Part shown: positions 27,787 to 38,100 of the stretch, piece after piece
Layout: each line of letters starts with the position of its first letter
Position numbering within the stretch: the stretch's first letter is position 1
Source: Actinomadura xylanilytica
GTDB lineage: Bacteria > Actinomycetota > Actinomycetes > Streptosporangiales > Streptosporangiaceae
Direction: 5' to 3'
NCBI RefSeq assembly: GCF_030283145.1
Contig: NZ_JASNWE010000009.1
Location: 1-64,000 of the forward strand
Length of the DNA: 64,000 bases
Notes under the pieces: generated by a model
What the model was told of the DNA's origin: nothing
Databases searched by the model: none
The model's input: only the letters and a program-made list of their open reading frames with translations
Program-made: the position numbers and the translations under genes

Positions 27787-28595
27787 TTCATGGTCTCCAT
27801 CAGTCGTTCGATCATAGTTCGGGAGGCGTCAACGGGGAGGGCGACTGCACCGATCTGATCGAAGCCTACTGCAAATCTCTCAACTTCCGCGGGGTCGGCC
27901 ACCAGCCGTCCTCCGTGGAAGGCGTCAACGTATCCGACTTGGCCTTCCTTCACCTTGATGATCTTGAATGACCCGTCGAGCCCCGGGTTTGCGCCGGCTG
28001 AGTTGGGGACGACGCGAAGGTACACGTCAGGCAGGTCGGAGAACTCGAGGAGCTTCGCGAGTTGCTCACGCATCACCGCCGTGCCTCCGACCTGGCAGAC
28101 CAACGCGGTCTCGGCCAACAGGACCCAGATGTTCGGCGGGCTTGGCCTGGTCAAGATGTCCTGACGTGCCAGCCGGGCACTCACCGCACCATCGATGTCA
28201 CGCTCCCGGTGGCCTCCGATCAGGAGTGCTCGTGCGTACCCAGGTGTTTGGAAGAGCGCGGGGATGAGTTGGCCGCTGTAGATCTTCATGCCCAAGGCAC
28301 GGGCCTCGAACTCCGTGAAGCTCTTGAACCACGTCGGGTCGTGACCCTGGCGCGCGTACCAGACCGTGATCCCGAAGAGGCCGCCGGTGTTCCATGCCTC
28401 GTCCAGGATGGCGGCCTGCTTCTCGTTCAGCTTCGCCTCGCCGTTCTCAAGTCTGGAAATTGATGAGCGTGCGCAGTTGAGGAGCTTGCCCACGGTGTCG
28501 CCCGTGAGGCCGCGCTGCATGCGGTGGAACCGCAGCGAGTAGGCGATCCACGCCCACATCGAGGATCGTGGGTCCGGGGATTCGTTGATGTTCAT
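27783..28595 (-). CDS. XRE-family regulator with DUF5753 (Scr1/WhiJ type)
   Basis: This 270-aa protein has an N-terminal helix-turn-helix (LRFHRMQRGLTGDTVGKLLN, then SSISRLENGEAKL) and a C-terminal DUF5753 region (LIPALFQTPGYARALL to DAFHGGRLV). It would bind DNA and is usually coupled with DUF397 and an anti-sigma-like ATPase. ATG 28595 is chosen because GGAGG lies 7 bp upstream; a longer frame to 28640 starts without a site. The divergent ATPase gene at 28714 completes the common trio. It may control adjacent defence genes, but no target site is evident. Confidence 0.85.
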   Translation of the reverse strand: MNINESPDPRSSMWAWIAYSLRFHRMQRGLTGDTVGKLLNCARSSISRLENGEAKLNEKQAAILDEAWNTGGLFGITVWYARQGHDPTWFKSFTEFEARALGMKIYSGQLIPALFQTPGYARALLIGGHRERDIDGAVSARLARQDILTRPSPPNIWVLLAETALVCQVGGTAVMREQLAKLLEFSDLPDVYLRVVPNSAGANPGLDGSFKIIKVKEGQVGYVDAFHGGRLVADPAEVERFAVGFDQIGAVALPVDASRTMIERLMETMK

Positions 28596-28713
28596 TGACC
28601 GCCTCCGCGCTCGTGAAGTTCCGGAGTTGCATGAGGACAAGGAAAGGTTAGGTCAAGGGGCGCAGGCTGTGTCCGGAAGAATAAAACCCGTGGCCTGCAA
28701 GGATGGTTCCAAA

Positions 28714-29448
28714 ATGGTGCAGATTGCACAGTCTGGACAAATATCTGTCGGCCATGCCGCCGATATATCGCTGGGCGGCATGTGCGCGTGGCGACTTCCC
28801 GGGGACGCGAACTGCGCCTCGGTCGCCCGTTCGCTCCTCGGCATCGCGATGAAGACGGTCGGTCTGGACCGTGACACGGCCGCCGACGCGGTCCTGGCCG
28901 CCAGCGAGCTCGCGACGAACGCGTTCAACCACGCGCTGCGCGTCGGGCCCGACGTCCAGGCCGGCCCGCCCGAACTCTGGGTCTGGGCCAGGGTCACGCC
29001 GACGCCGCAGCTCGTGGTGTCGGTGTTCGACACCTGCCGGTCCGCGTGGCCGGACACCGCTCCCCGCGATCTCCTCGACGAGCACGGCAAGGGCCTCGGA
29101 ATCGTCGGCATGCTCGCCGCCGCCTGGGGTGCTCACCCGACGCGGTCATTTCTGGGCGCCCCGGACGCGCGGGGCAAGGCCGTCTGGTGTGCCTTCCCTC
29201 TTCCCGGCCCCTGGCCCAACGCTCGTACGACCGCTCCGCCGGTCCTCGTGGCGCGGCACCTCACGTCCACCCTCACCGGACGGGGAATCGCGAACGTCTC
29301 CCACCGCCACGGCAAAGGCGTCTCGCTCGTGACCGTCCCGCTTCCCAGCGGCCAGGAACTCAACGTGTGGGCCGAGCCCGGCCATCTCACCTACACCTCG
29401 GTCAGCGGTGCACGCATCGCCGTCCCGTCGTCGACCTTTATGACGTGA
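28714..29448 (+). CDS. Anti-sigma-factor-like ATP-binding protein (HATPase_c)
   Basis: The product (about 244 aa) has the GHKL N box ASELATNAFNHAL, a G1-like VSVFDT and the G2 box EHGKGLGIVGMLA. Such RsbW-like single-domain ATPases are common in actinomycetes next to XRE-DUF5753/DUF397 pairs. It could phosphorylate or sequester a partner in response to a signal. ATG 28714 follows AAGGATGG by 7 bp; earlier in-frame starts overlap the promoter region shared with the divergent regulator. The last 65 residues (NVSHRHGKGVSLVTVPLP) form a small extra domain of unknown role. Confidence 0.75.
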   Translation: MVQIAQSGQISVGHAADISLGGMCAWRLPGDANCASVARSLLGIAMKTVGLDRDTAADAVLAASELATNAFNHALRVGPDVQAGPPELWVWARVTPTPQLVVSVFDTCRSAWPDTAPRDLLDEHGKGLGIVGMLAAAWGAHPTRSFLGAPDARGKAVWCAFPLPGPWPNARTTAPPVLVARHLTSTLTGRGIANVSHRHGKGVSLVTVPLPSGQELNVWAEPGHLTYTSVSGARIAVPSSTFMT

Positions 29449-29484
29449 CCGAGAGCCTCGTCGGCGCTATCGAGAGTCCCGGGC

Positions 29485-30744
29485 ATGGTTAGCGGTCTTG
29501 TGTCGGTGAGACCCGGATACTGTGGCGTCACGTCGTCTGGTGCGGCGGATGATTCCTCGGAGGAAAGGACCGGCGCGATCGGTGTGAGCAAGGACGAACA
29601 ACTCGACATCCCGGTTGAGTACGACTACAGGGGACTGAGCACGGACGTCGAGGCCGAGGAGGAACCGCAGGACGGCATGATCCACGAGCCGTTCGACCCG
29701 GCGGAGATCGACGTCCAGACGCGAACGATGACGGTCGGGCTGCTCTTGGCGCGGCTGCGGCGCGGCGTCCTAGACCTGGCGCCCGACTTTCAGCGTTTCG
29801 CCGGAATCTGGAGCGAGCCCGCCCAGAGTAGGCTCATCGAATCCGTCCTGCTCCGCATCCCGCTTCCGAACCTCTACGCGGCCGAGGTCGGCGAGGAGAG
29901 CTGGGCGATCGTCGACGGAATCCAGCGGCTCACCACCATCGCGCGTTTCGTAGACCCCGAGGTGATCGGCATGCGGCCGCTGAGGCTCACCGGTCTGGAG
30001 TACCTTTACGACTACGAGGGATCCACCTACGCCGACCTTCCCGGCGGGCTGAAGACCAGGATCGATGAGACCGAAATGGTCGTCCACCTCATCCGGGCGG
30101 GCACACCCGAGCCGGTCAAGTTCAACATCTTCGGCCGAATCAACACCGGCGGCCGTCCGCTGACGCTCCAGGAGTTGCGGCACGCGCTGATTCCTGGCCG
30201 AGCCCGAACGCTCCTCGCGGAACTCGCCGACAGCGAGCCCTTCCTCCAAGCGACGCTCCACAGCGTCAAGTCAGACCGGATGGCCGACCGTGAGATGGCC
30301 CTGCGGTTCCTCGCCTTCCGTCTCACCGAGCCGGAGGACTATCCGCGAGGAGATCTTGACCTCTTCCTCCGCGAGGCGATGAAGCGGCTCAACACCCTGG
30401 AGCCGGAAGCGATCGAGCGGCTGAAGGACGATTTCACACGTGCGATGTGGGCCGCCCGCGATATCTTCGAGGAACATGCCTTCAGGAAACGGTTCCCAGG
30501 TCAGTACAGACGCCTGCCGGTCAACAAGGCGCTCTTCGAGACGGTCTCGGTGAACCTCGCCAAGATGACGTCCCAAGAGGTCGAGGCGTTGCGAGAGGGA
30601 CGTGACATGGTCCAGGCGCGGTTCGCGGCATTAATGGAGGACAGCAAGTTCCACCAAGCCATTTCAGTCGCGACCGGTGATGTCAAGAAGGTTCGCCGCC
30701 GCTTCGGCGCCGTGGAGGAGCTGTTCAGGGAGATCGCCAGATGA
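29485..30744 (+). CDS. DUF262 (ParB/GmrS-like) domain protein
   Basis: The 419-aa product has the DUF262 hallmarks: FQRFAGIW with RLIESVLLRIPLPNLY, then the active-site-like IVDGIQRLTTI and FGRINTGGRPLTLQELRHAL. DUF262 domains hydrolyse nucleotides and serve as sensors or nucleases in type IV restriction (GmrSD) and BrxU, usually fused to or paired with an effector. It is followed with ATGA overlap by an AAA ATPase. ATG 29485 has a poor ribosome site. GTG 29584 keeps the full domain, but GGAGG is 20 bp away, so the start is uncertain. Confidence 0.8.
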   Translation: MVSGLVSVRPGYCGVTSSGAADDSSEERTGAIGVSKDEQLDIPVEYDYRGLSTDVEAEEEPQDGMIHEPFDPAEIDVQTRTMTVGLLLARLRRGVLDLAPDFQRFAGIWSEPAQSRLIESVLLRIPLPNLYAAEVGEESWAIVDGIQRLTTIARFVDPEVIGMRPLRLTGLEYLYDYEGSTYADLPGGLKTRIDETEMVVHLIRAGTPEPVKFNIFGRINTGGRPLTLQELRHALIPGRARTLLAELADSEPFLQATLHSVKSDRMADREMALRFLAFRLTEPEDYPRGDLDLFLREAMKRLNTLEPEAIERLKDDFTRAMWAARDIFEEHAFRKRFPGQYRRLPVNKALFETVSVNLAKMTSQEVEALREGRDMVQARFAALMEDSKFHQAISVATGDVKKVRRRFGAVEELFREIAR

Positions 30745-31907
30745 TCGACGCGCTGACCATCACGAACTTCAAGTCCTTCGCCTCGGCAGAGATACCGCTC
30801 GGCGCGTACACGCTCCTGTCCGGCCTGAACTCCTCTGGTAAGAGCACCGTCCTCCAGGCGCTGGCACTCCTGAGACAGGCTGAGAGAGCCGGGCTGCTCT
30901 CGGATTATCGCGACTACGATGAGGATGGCGCGGTCGGCGGATTCCCGTTGAACGGTGAGCTTGTCGAGCTCGGGACCGGCCAGGACATCCTCCATGAAGA
31001 TTATGTCACCGAACCGGGACGCGACCCCGAGATCGGCTTCGCTCTGCGAGCGGAGACCACGGCGCCCTTCGAGTGGCGTGGCCGGTACGGCCGCGAAGAC
31101 GATCTGCTTACGCTTACCGTCTGCCGCCCGCGTCCTCACGAACACGGGGAGGACTACGATGAAGACGCGATCACCCTCTTCAATCCGGGCTTCCAGTACC
31201 TGAGAGCCGACCGGATCAATCCGGCGGTGACCTATCCCCAGTCCCACGAGATGGCGGTCAGGCGCGGGTTCCTCGGAACCCGCGGCGAGTACACCATCGA
31301 CTACCTGCGGCACTACCAGGACGAGACCGTCCCGTCGACGGTCCTCCACCATCCCGACGCGTCCCCGCGGCTTCTCGACCAGGTGGAGGCGTGGATGGGG
31401 GAGATCTGTCCGGGAGTGAAGATCGCGGCCACCGCAATCGAACGAACCGACCTCGTCCGCCTGGGCTTCGAGTTCACCCGGACGGGTCACCTCACGACCA
31501 ACGCGCGCCGGCCGACCAACGTCGGGTTCGGGCTCACCTACGTCCTGCCGGTGGTCGTGGCCTGCCTGACGGCCAGGCCCGGTGCCATGATCCTGCTGGA
31601 GAACCCCGAGGCGCACGTCCACCCCCAAGGACAGAGCGCGATGGCCCGGCTGACCTGCGCCGCCGCAGCTGCGGGCGCACAGGTCATCGTCGAGACGCAC
31701 AGCGACCACATCCTCAACGGCGTCCGCCTCACGGTGAAGCGGCAGCAGCTCGCCCCCGACGACGTCCGGCTGCACTACTTCCAGCGCAACGCCGACGGGA
31801 TCGTCGACATCGTCAGTCCCGCCATCGGGCCTGACGGGATGCTGTCGCAGTGGCCCTCCGGCTTCTTCGACGAATGGGACCGCTCGCTCGACGAGCTTCT
31901 CGGCTGA
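30741..31907 (+). CDS. AAA ATPase with DUF3696 C-terminus
   Basis: This 388-aa OLD-like ATPase begins ALTITNFKSF and has Walker A SGLNSSGKSTVLQAL, Walker B ILLENPEAHVHPQGQ and the switch VETHSDHILNGVR. The end (SQWPSGFFDEWDRSLDELL) is typical of DUF3696. ATGA overlap with the DUF262 gene and a 37-bp gap to the next gene suggest a three-gene unit. Likely role: ATP-driven sensing with DUF262 and the downstream protein as effectors. I do not know a named defence system with this exact trio. Confidence 0.8.
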   Translation: MIDALTITNFKSFASAEIPLGAYTLLSGLNSSGKSTVLQALALLRQAERAGLLSDYRDYDEDGAVGGFPLNGELVELGTGQDILHEDYVTEPGRDPEIGFALRAETTAPFEWRGRYGREDDLLTLTVCRPRPHEHGEDYDEDAITLFNPGFQYLRADRINPAVTYPQSHEMAVRRGFLGTRGEYTIDYLRHYQDETVPSTVLHHPDASPRLLDQVEAWMGEICPGVKIAATAIERTDLVRLGFEFTRTGHLTTNARRPTNVGFGLTYVLPVVVACLTARPGAMILLENPEAHVHPQGQSAMARLTCAAAAAGAQVIVETHSDHILNGVRLTVKRQQLAPDDVRLHYFQRNADGIVDIVSPAIGPDGMLSQWPSGFFDEWDRSLDELLG

Positions 31908-31944
31908 CCGCCTTCCCCGCCGCCACCCCAGGGAAAGGGACCTC

Positions 31945-32865
31945 GTGCGCGTCCTGCTCTTCTTCAACGAGCTGTCCTGTGCCGTCGCCTTACCGAAGGA
32001 CCGCATCGACGAGGCGATGAAACAGTTCGTTGGAGTGCTCCGCAAGATGGCCGCGCAACGTAACGACACCTTCCTCGTCTCCGATGTGAAGCTGCTGGAG
32101 CTGGAGCTTGCGCCGGGTTACTACCTCTCCGAGTGGTCCGGACGACCTGCCAATGTCGATCTATGGCGCTGGATCCGCCGAATGCAGAACCGGGCTCCCT
32201 TCAGTTCGGTGCTACCGCCGGGTGTGGGAGAAGGTGCCGACTACTCCTGCGGCGGCCGGGTCGCGAAGGCGCTGGGAGCCGCGCACCTGCTGGACGGCGC
32301 CCTGGTGAGTCTGCTGGTCGACTCCGCTTGGGACGCGCCATGGATCCGGGCGGACCGAAGCATCCTCGCCGAGGGTCCGAGCGGCGAGCCGATCGTGATC
32401 GAGGACAGCGTCGAGGTCCGGCACGCCTCGACGCTCGATCACGCCGAAACTCACCTCGAATGGGTCAAGCGGGCTGGCATCCCGAACCTCAAGCACGGCT
32501 CCGAGATCTGGGAGGCGCGTGGCGACCTCTACCCGCATCTTTCGTTCCTGCCCTGCACCGAGGGGCAGTTCTACGGACTGGATGCCGGATGGGTGGTGCC
32601 CGCGGCACAAGAGCTCCGAAGGATCGACGACGCGATCAGCGACTGGGATCCGACCCGGGCGAAGTTCCCGACCTGGCGGTCCTACGTCACACCCGAGGGG
32701 ACGAGCCGCAAGCGACTATGTGAGTTCGAGGACTTCGACGGCACTGCACGTATCTTCGACCTTCACGGTCGCTTCACACCGGGAGCCGGCCGCGTGCACT
32801 TCCGACTCGTGCCGGAGACGGGCACGGCGACGGTCGCCTACATCGGCCGGAAGCTCGGGGCCTGA
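31945..32865 (+). CDS. Unknown third protein of the DUF262/AAA unit
   Basis: GTG 31945 is preceded by AGGGAAAGGG. The 306-aa product starts with a beta strand (RVLLFFNELSCAV) and has DYSCGGRVAKALGAAHLLDG and HASTLDHAETHLEWVKRAG. The C-terminal part (FDLHGRFTPGAGRVHFRL, AYIGRKLGA) looks like a small beta barrel. I do not recognise the family. Place behind the ATPase suggests it is the effector or a nuclease subunit; no catalytic motif can be named with certainty. It converges with the AIPR gene, whose stop is only a few bases away. Confidence 0.65.
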   Translation: MRVLLFFNELSCAVALPKDRIDEAMKQFVGVLRKMAAQRNDTFLVSDVKLLELELAPGYYLSEWSGRPANVDLWRWIRRMQNRAPFSSVLPPGVGEGADYSCGGRVAKALGAAHLLDGALVSLLVDSAWDAPWIRADRSILAEGPSGEPIVIEDSVEVRHASTLDHAETHLEWVKRAGIPNLKHGSEIWEARGDLYPHLSFLPCTEGQFYGLDAGWVVPAAQELRRIDDAISDWDPTRAKFPTWRSYVTPEGTSRKRLCEFEDFDGTARIFDLHGRFTPGAGRVHFRLVPETGTATVAYIGRKLGA

Positions 32866-32871
32866 CCGGAA

Positions 32872-34986
32872 TCAGGACTCCTCCTCTTCCTCGTCTCCGA
32901 CGTCGAGGCCCTCCTCGGCACGTACCTTCGCGGCGAGGTCGGCCAGCGATCCCTCGCCGGGGACGTGCCAGTGCAGGGTGCCCTGGACGTTCTGGTCGTG
33001 TCCGGATGCGTCCCGGCGCATCTTCCGGACGAGCCCGCTCGGCGAGTAGAGTTCGCCGTCGGCCTTCCACTCCAGCGGCCTCTTCGGAGTGTTTCGCCAC
33101 GTGGCCTGCGCTCGCGCTGGCTCCTCCTCCAGCCAGGCTGTCATCTCGCGGCGCTCGGGCCGAGTCACCGGACGGAACTCCAGAATCGTCCCGTCGGGGA
33201 TCCGCTCCGCCCTGACCAGGGTGCGCACCGCGTCCACCTGCCTGCCCCGCCCGTCCGGACCGACCGTTTGGAGGGAGAGGTCCAGAGCGGACGGCTGCGC
33301 TCCAGAGGCCATTCCCCTTGCGGCACGGTTGGCGACTCGTCGCATGCGTTCCGCATTGCGCATCGCCGCGAAAACCTGACTGGTCGGCCCGTACTCGGCG
33401 TCGATGCTGCTCATTACCCAGCCGAGCGCGGTCTCCGTGAGCTCGGCGGCGTCTGCGAGCTGGGTGTCCCAGTCGAACTCCGGGTCGTCGATCGACCGGG
33501 TCGCGAGCTGCTGGAAGACCATGTGGGTGATCAGTAGATCCCCGTAGGACGCGATCGCGGCGGCCCTTCCGCGCAGCCTCTCGCGGAGTTCGCGGAGCGT
33601 GGCCCTTACCGTCCGCATCAAGAGGACGCTGCGCCACACCCGGTACGCGGTGATGTCCTTTCGGAAAAGCGACCGATACGTCTCGTCCTCGAAGAGCGCC
33701 GACGTGTCGCGCTTCGCCACTGCGGCGAGTTCGGCGTTCGGGTGAACAGCGGCGAGCGCTACCGCGGCCTCGGTGATGGAGCAGCCCTTGTCCTCGTCGG
33801 GGCGCGGCTCGCCACGCTTGATCACGTAGGTCCGTCCGAGCGAGTGGGCGAAGTCCTCGCGCAAGGTGATCTGCACATCGTCCAAGGACTTGAAGTCCCT
33901 GTTCTCGATCGGGTTCTGGGTGTTGGTGCTGGTCGTGACCTGATCGCCGAATCCGGGCGGGCAGTCTTCCAGGGAGATCAGGCGCACGAGGACTCGTCCA
34001 TCGGCCGCCTTTTCGGCGTCCGCCGTGACGGCCTTGTGGATGGCGGTCACCGTCTGCGCCCCGTTGACGACGCTTGCCCCGGTGAGGTGGAAATCGCCCA
34101 CGCCGCCCGGGCGTCCCGTGCCCGTCTTCTTGATCGTGTCGCAGAGGAGGGTGATGCCGTTGCTGAAGTACCAGAAGTTCTCCGGGTTCTCCAGCAACGT
34201 GTTCCGGATCTTGACGTTGACGTCGGTGACGTCCAGGGAGTCACGGATGTTCCTGGCGAACAGCCCGCGCCCGTGCTCGGTGTACCACTTGGCGATGTCC
34301 TCGACGGTCATCGAGCCGAAGAACGCGTTGTACGGCTCGGCCTCACGCCCGAAGTTGTGCAGCTGGGCGAGAAGCTTGATCTTCGGGGTGGCCGCGGCGC
34401 CGAGGATCTCCTTGCGGAAGTCGCGAAGGTCCAGGACCTCGTAGTCGACCATCTCCTCGGCGTAGTTGAGTTTCTTGATCTTCTTTTCGAGTAGTCCGCG
34501 GACGCCGGAGTCGAGGGGCTCGGCGCGCATGAGCGCCGGGACGAGCGTGATCTTGGGCGATGGCATGTCCAGCGCTTGTTCGAGGGCGGGCACGTGCCGC
34601 TGAAAGCGGGCGTTGAAGTCATCGAACTCGCGCTCGAGGATCATGTCCAATCCTTCGAGCATCTTGTGCACTTCGGCCTCGCCGAAGCTGGCGGGCCTGC
34701 CCCGGCTGCTCCATTTTGCCTGGACGAGGACGATGCGGGCGGCGTCCTCGCGGACATCGACGGCGACGGCGTCGAGGCCGTGATCATCGGTACCGTCGAA
34801 GACGGACCGGGCCGCCTCGGCGTTCCCGCACGTGCGCTGGATCTGCACGGCGAGCGCGGCGAGCCCCCGGCTCAGGAAGGCGTCCTGCTTCTGGTCGGCC
34901 TGTCCGTTCTGATCGGACATGTCGATCAGGCCGGCGAAACGGTCTTCGATGCCCTTGCGGACCTGTCCGAATTGTACTGGGTTCAA
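32872..34986 (-). CDS. AIPR-family abortive phage infection protein
   Basis: The product (about 704 aa) has the AIPR domain: LFARNIRDSL, then NPENFWYFSNGITLLCD, ASVVNGAQTVTAI and TNTQNPIENRDFKSL. The N-terminal part has a nuclease-like stretch (DDHGLDAVAVDV, then IVLVQAKWSSRG; D...QxK). Members such as AbiR-type proteins protect against phage in Gram-positive bacteria, probably by cleaving nucleic acid. TTG 34986 is preferred because GGAGG lies 7 bp upstream; the longer frame to 35079 reads through the divergent promoter region with mad6. It stands alone and opposes all its neighbours, so it is probably an independent defence gene. Confidence 0.8.
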   Translation of the reverse strand: MNPVQFGQVRKGIEDRFAGLIDMSDQNGQADQKQDAFLSRGLAALAVQIQRTCGNAEAARSVFDGTDDHGLDAVAVDVREDAARIVLVQAKWSSRGRPASFGEAEVHKMLEGLDMILEREFDDFNARFQRHVPALEQALDMPSPKITLVPALMRAEPLDSGVRGLLEKKIKKLNYAEEMVDYEVLDLRDFRKEILGAAATPKIKLLAQLHNFGREAEPYNAFFGSMTVEDIAKWYTEHGRGLFARNIRDSLDVTDVNVKIRNTLLENPENFWYFSNGITLLCDTIKKTGTGRPGGVGDFHLTGASVVNGAQTVTAIHKAVTADAEKAADGRVLVRLISLEDCPPGFGDQVTTSTNTQNPIENRDFKSLDDVQITLREDFAHSLGRTYVIKRGEPRPDEDKGCSITEAAVALAAVHPNAELAAVAKRDTSALFEDETYRSLFRKDITAYRVWRSVLLMRTVRATLRELRERLRGRAAAIASYGDLLITHMVFQQLATRSIDDPEFDWDTQLADAAELTETALGWVMSSIDAEYGPTSQVFAAMRNAERMRRVANRAARGMASGAQPSALDLSLQTVGPDGRGRQVDAVRTLVRAERIPDGTILEFRPVTRPERREMTAWLEEEPARAQATWRNTPKRPLEWKADGELYSPSGLVRKMRRDASGHDQNVQGTLHWHVPGEGSLADLAAKVRAEEGLDVGDEEEEES

Positions 34987-35165
34987 GCGGACGCCTCCGT
35001 CGCATCGATCTTCGTCCCATCCTAAAGGCGTCGGCCACCGGAATTGGCCGGACCGGTATCGGCGATCACGTCTTGACAACGCGGTGGATCAATCGGTCTT
35101 CGGCGTTGTTAGATGGGGGTCCGGTACGGGCGGCGAAGGCGTCGGGAGAGGCGGTCCGGTAGTTC

Positions 35166-38100
35166 ATGGCGGTCATCGTCGGCGGGGGCCCACCGGTCAA
35201 CGACGCCGAGCGGGCGGCCATCGCGCATCTACGCGACCACGGCCCCGATGACTGGCTCGTGCTGCACAACATCGAGATCCCGGTCCGCGGCGACATGTAC
35301 GAGGTCGACCTGATCGTCGTGATGCCGCATTCGGTGTGCGTCATCGACGTGAAGGGAACCCGGGGACGCATCGAGGTGTCCGGCCGGCGGTGGTACCCGT
35401 CCAACCGCGGCTCCTTCCATTCCCCGGTCTCCAAGCTCCGCGACCATGCCCGGGCGCTGAAGGGAGCGCTGACCCGCCGGAGCCCCGGCCTTAACCGCGT
35501 GTTCGTGGACGCGTTGGTGGTGCTCACGGCTGACGACGCCGTCCTGGTGGACCGAAGCGACAGGACGGACGCGGATGCCCACGACGTCGCGAGCCTCGAC
35601 GACCTGATCCCGGTGCTGTCCGACGTCTCGCGGGTCCGCAACGGCTTCCCGCGCGACATGCGGCGGCACGGTGACGAGATCATCCGGACACTGCAAGGTG
35701 TCGTGCGGGTGACGTCCGGCCCGCCGCGGTTCGGCAACTGGGTGGTGCGGGAGACGCTCGGCGGCACCGAGGAGGTCACCGAGTACCGGGCGGCGAACGC
35801 GACCGTCACCAGCTCGCAGACCGTACTGCTCCGGGTCTACAAGGCCGACCCGTTCCAGCCCGAGGACGTGCGCGCGGCGGAGCGCATCGCGATCGCCAAC
35901 GCCTACGAGGTGCTGGCCAAGATGCCGCCGCACGAATGCGTGGTCGGCTGCCGGGACTTCTTCCCCACCGAGGACGAGAGCCAGTTCGTGCTCGTCCTCG
36001 ACGACGTTCGCGGCGGCGCGTTGCGGCTGCGTCTGGACAACCCTCGGCAAGCGTTGGCGACGGACGCCAAGTATCGGCTGATCGCAGACCTCCTGCGCGG
36101 ACTGGCGCACGCGCACGGACATCGGGTCATCCATCGCGCGCTGTCCCCGGCTGCCGTGCTCGTGGCCGACAGCGGGCGGGGCATGCTCACGGGCTTCGAC
36201 TACGCCCGCCCAGAGGGGCCCCGGTCGCACACGGTCGTGGATCGGCTCGCCGACGCGCTCGACCCCGCGTACGTCGCCCCTGAGTGCCAGTCGAGGGCGC
36301 AGGCGATGAGCCGGGCATCGGACGTCTACGCCGCCGGTGTGATCGCCTTCCAGGTCCTGACCGGGGAACTGCCGTTCGCCTCGACGTCGGACCAGTATGA
36401 GAAGGGGAGTGTGCTCCCTGCCGAGCCGTTGGAGGCCGCGGGGAGCCCGGAGCGGATCGCCGAGCTGCTCGGCCGGATGTGCGCGCCGGCGCCGTCCACG
36501 CGCCCTTCTGCGGCGGAGGCCCTGCGGGCGCTGGCCGGTGCCACCCGACGACATACCGGACGAGACTCGACCCCGAAGGTCGACTACCGCAACCTCCCGG
36601 AAGGCCACCAGCTCACCCGCAAGTACACGATTCAGCGCAGGCTCGGCCGGCCCGGCTCCTTCGGCGCCGCATACCAGGTGTACGACAACCTCGCGGGCGC
36701 CGACCGGGTCGTGAAGATCGTGGACCGGGACCGTGAATCCCTCGTCGAGCGCCTCAGGCACGAGTACCAGATCCTGCTCGGCCTCCGCCCGCACCCCAAC
36801 GTGATTAAGGTGGAGGGCGCCGACTACCTTGACGGCGGCGAGACGCCGTACCTGGTGTTCGAGTACGTCGAAGGCCAGGACGTCGGCGCGCTCGTTGACG
36901 AGCGTTCGCTCGGCCCGGCGGACGCGGTGAAACTCGGTGTCGAAGTCGCTCGTGGACTGGCGTTCCTGCACGAGAGCGGGATCTTCCACTGTGACATCAA
37001 GCCCGGGAATCTCCTCTGGACCGACCGAGGTTGCAAGATCATCGACTTCAATGTCTCGGCGTCGGCGGGGTCGAGCATGTCGAAGGCGGGCGGCACGACC
37101 AAGTACGTGCCGCCGGACCAGAACAATCGTGTCCCGCCGACGGCGATCGACCTCGTCGACCGCGACGTCTACGCCCTCGGCGTCACGCTCTACCAGGTGC
37201 TGACCGGCCGATACCCGTTCGCGTCCGGCAGACCCGCGCTCGGTGAACAACCTGTGGACCCGCGGTCGTTGACCGGACTGTCCGAACTATCGGACGCATT
37301 GGTCGACACGGTGAAGAAGGCGATCGCCCCGCTGCGCAGTGCCCGCTATGGCGACGCCGCCGAGTTCCTCACCGCGTTGGAGGCGATCGGCGAGGTGCAC
37401 CGGCGGCCGCCAGCGCCACCACCGGAACCGCGGCCGGTCGTCTCCGCCCGGAACGTAAACCCGTTCGTGGCCCACCTCCAGACCCTCTACAGCCAGAGCA
37501 CCAGCAGCAACGCGGGCACACGCGGCAGAGACCCGTACGACGTCTATGTCGCCACCGCACTGGACGACAGGCTGATCCCCGACGTGCTCGCCGGCCAGTA
37601 CCGGCTCGTCGTGATCACAGGAAACGCGGGAGACGGCAAGACGGCCTTCCTCGAACACCTCATCGCCGCCGCGATAGACCGCGGCGCGGCCCCCGGCGCG
37701 CCCCGCGACAACGGCGCCGACGTGCGGCTGCTCAACGGCCGATGGCTGCGCACCAACTACGACGGCAGCCAGGACGAGGGCGACAAGGCCAACGACGATG
37801 TGCTGGCCGACTTCTTCGAGCCCTTCGCCGAAGGCGCGGCGGCCGGGCCGGGAGACCCCGAGACCAGGCTGATCGCCATCAACGAAGGACGGCTCGTCGA
37901 CTTCCTGACCACGCACAACGAGAGGTTCGCGTCCCTCGCGTCGACACTCCTGGCTAGCTTGGACGGCGAGCTTCCGCCGCGCGACATCGCCGTCGTCAAC
38001 CTCAACCGGCGCAGCGTGGTCGCCGGCGCCGACGGGCTCAGCGGGCCGATCTTCGACCGGATGCTGGCCAGAATGACCCACGACCGATTCTGGGAGGCCT

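Noticed and set aside
27783..28595. XRE regulator as MAD1 of MADS
   Set aside because: It has DUF5753 and sits with DUF397 and an anti-sigma-like ATPase, a common unrelated trio; it lies after mad5 on the other strand.
35229..37250. 673-aa minus-strand frame opposite mad6
   Set aside because: Val/Arg/Glu-rich shadow of the kinase gene.
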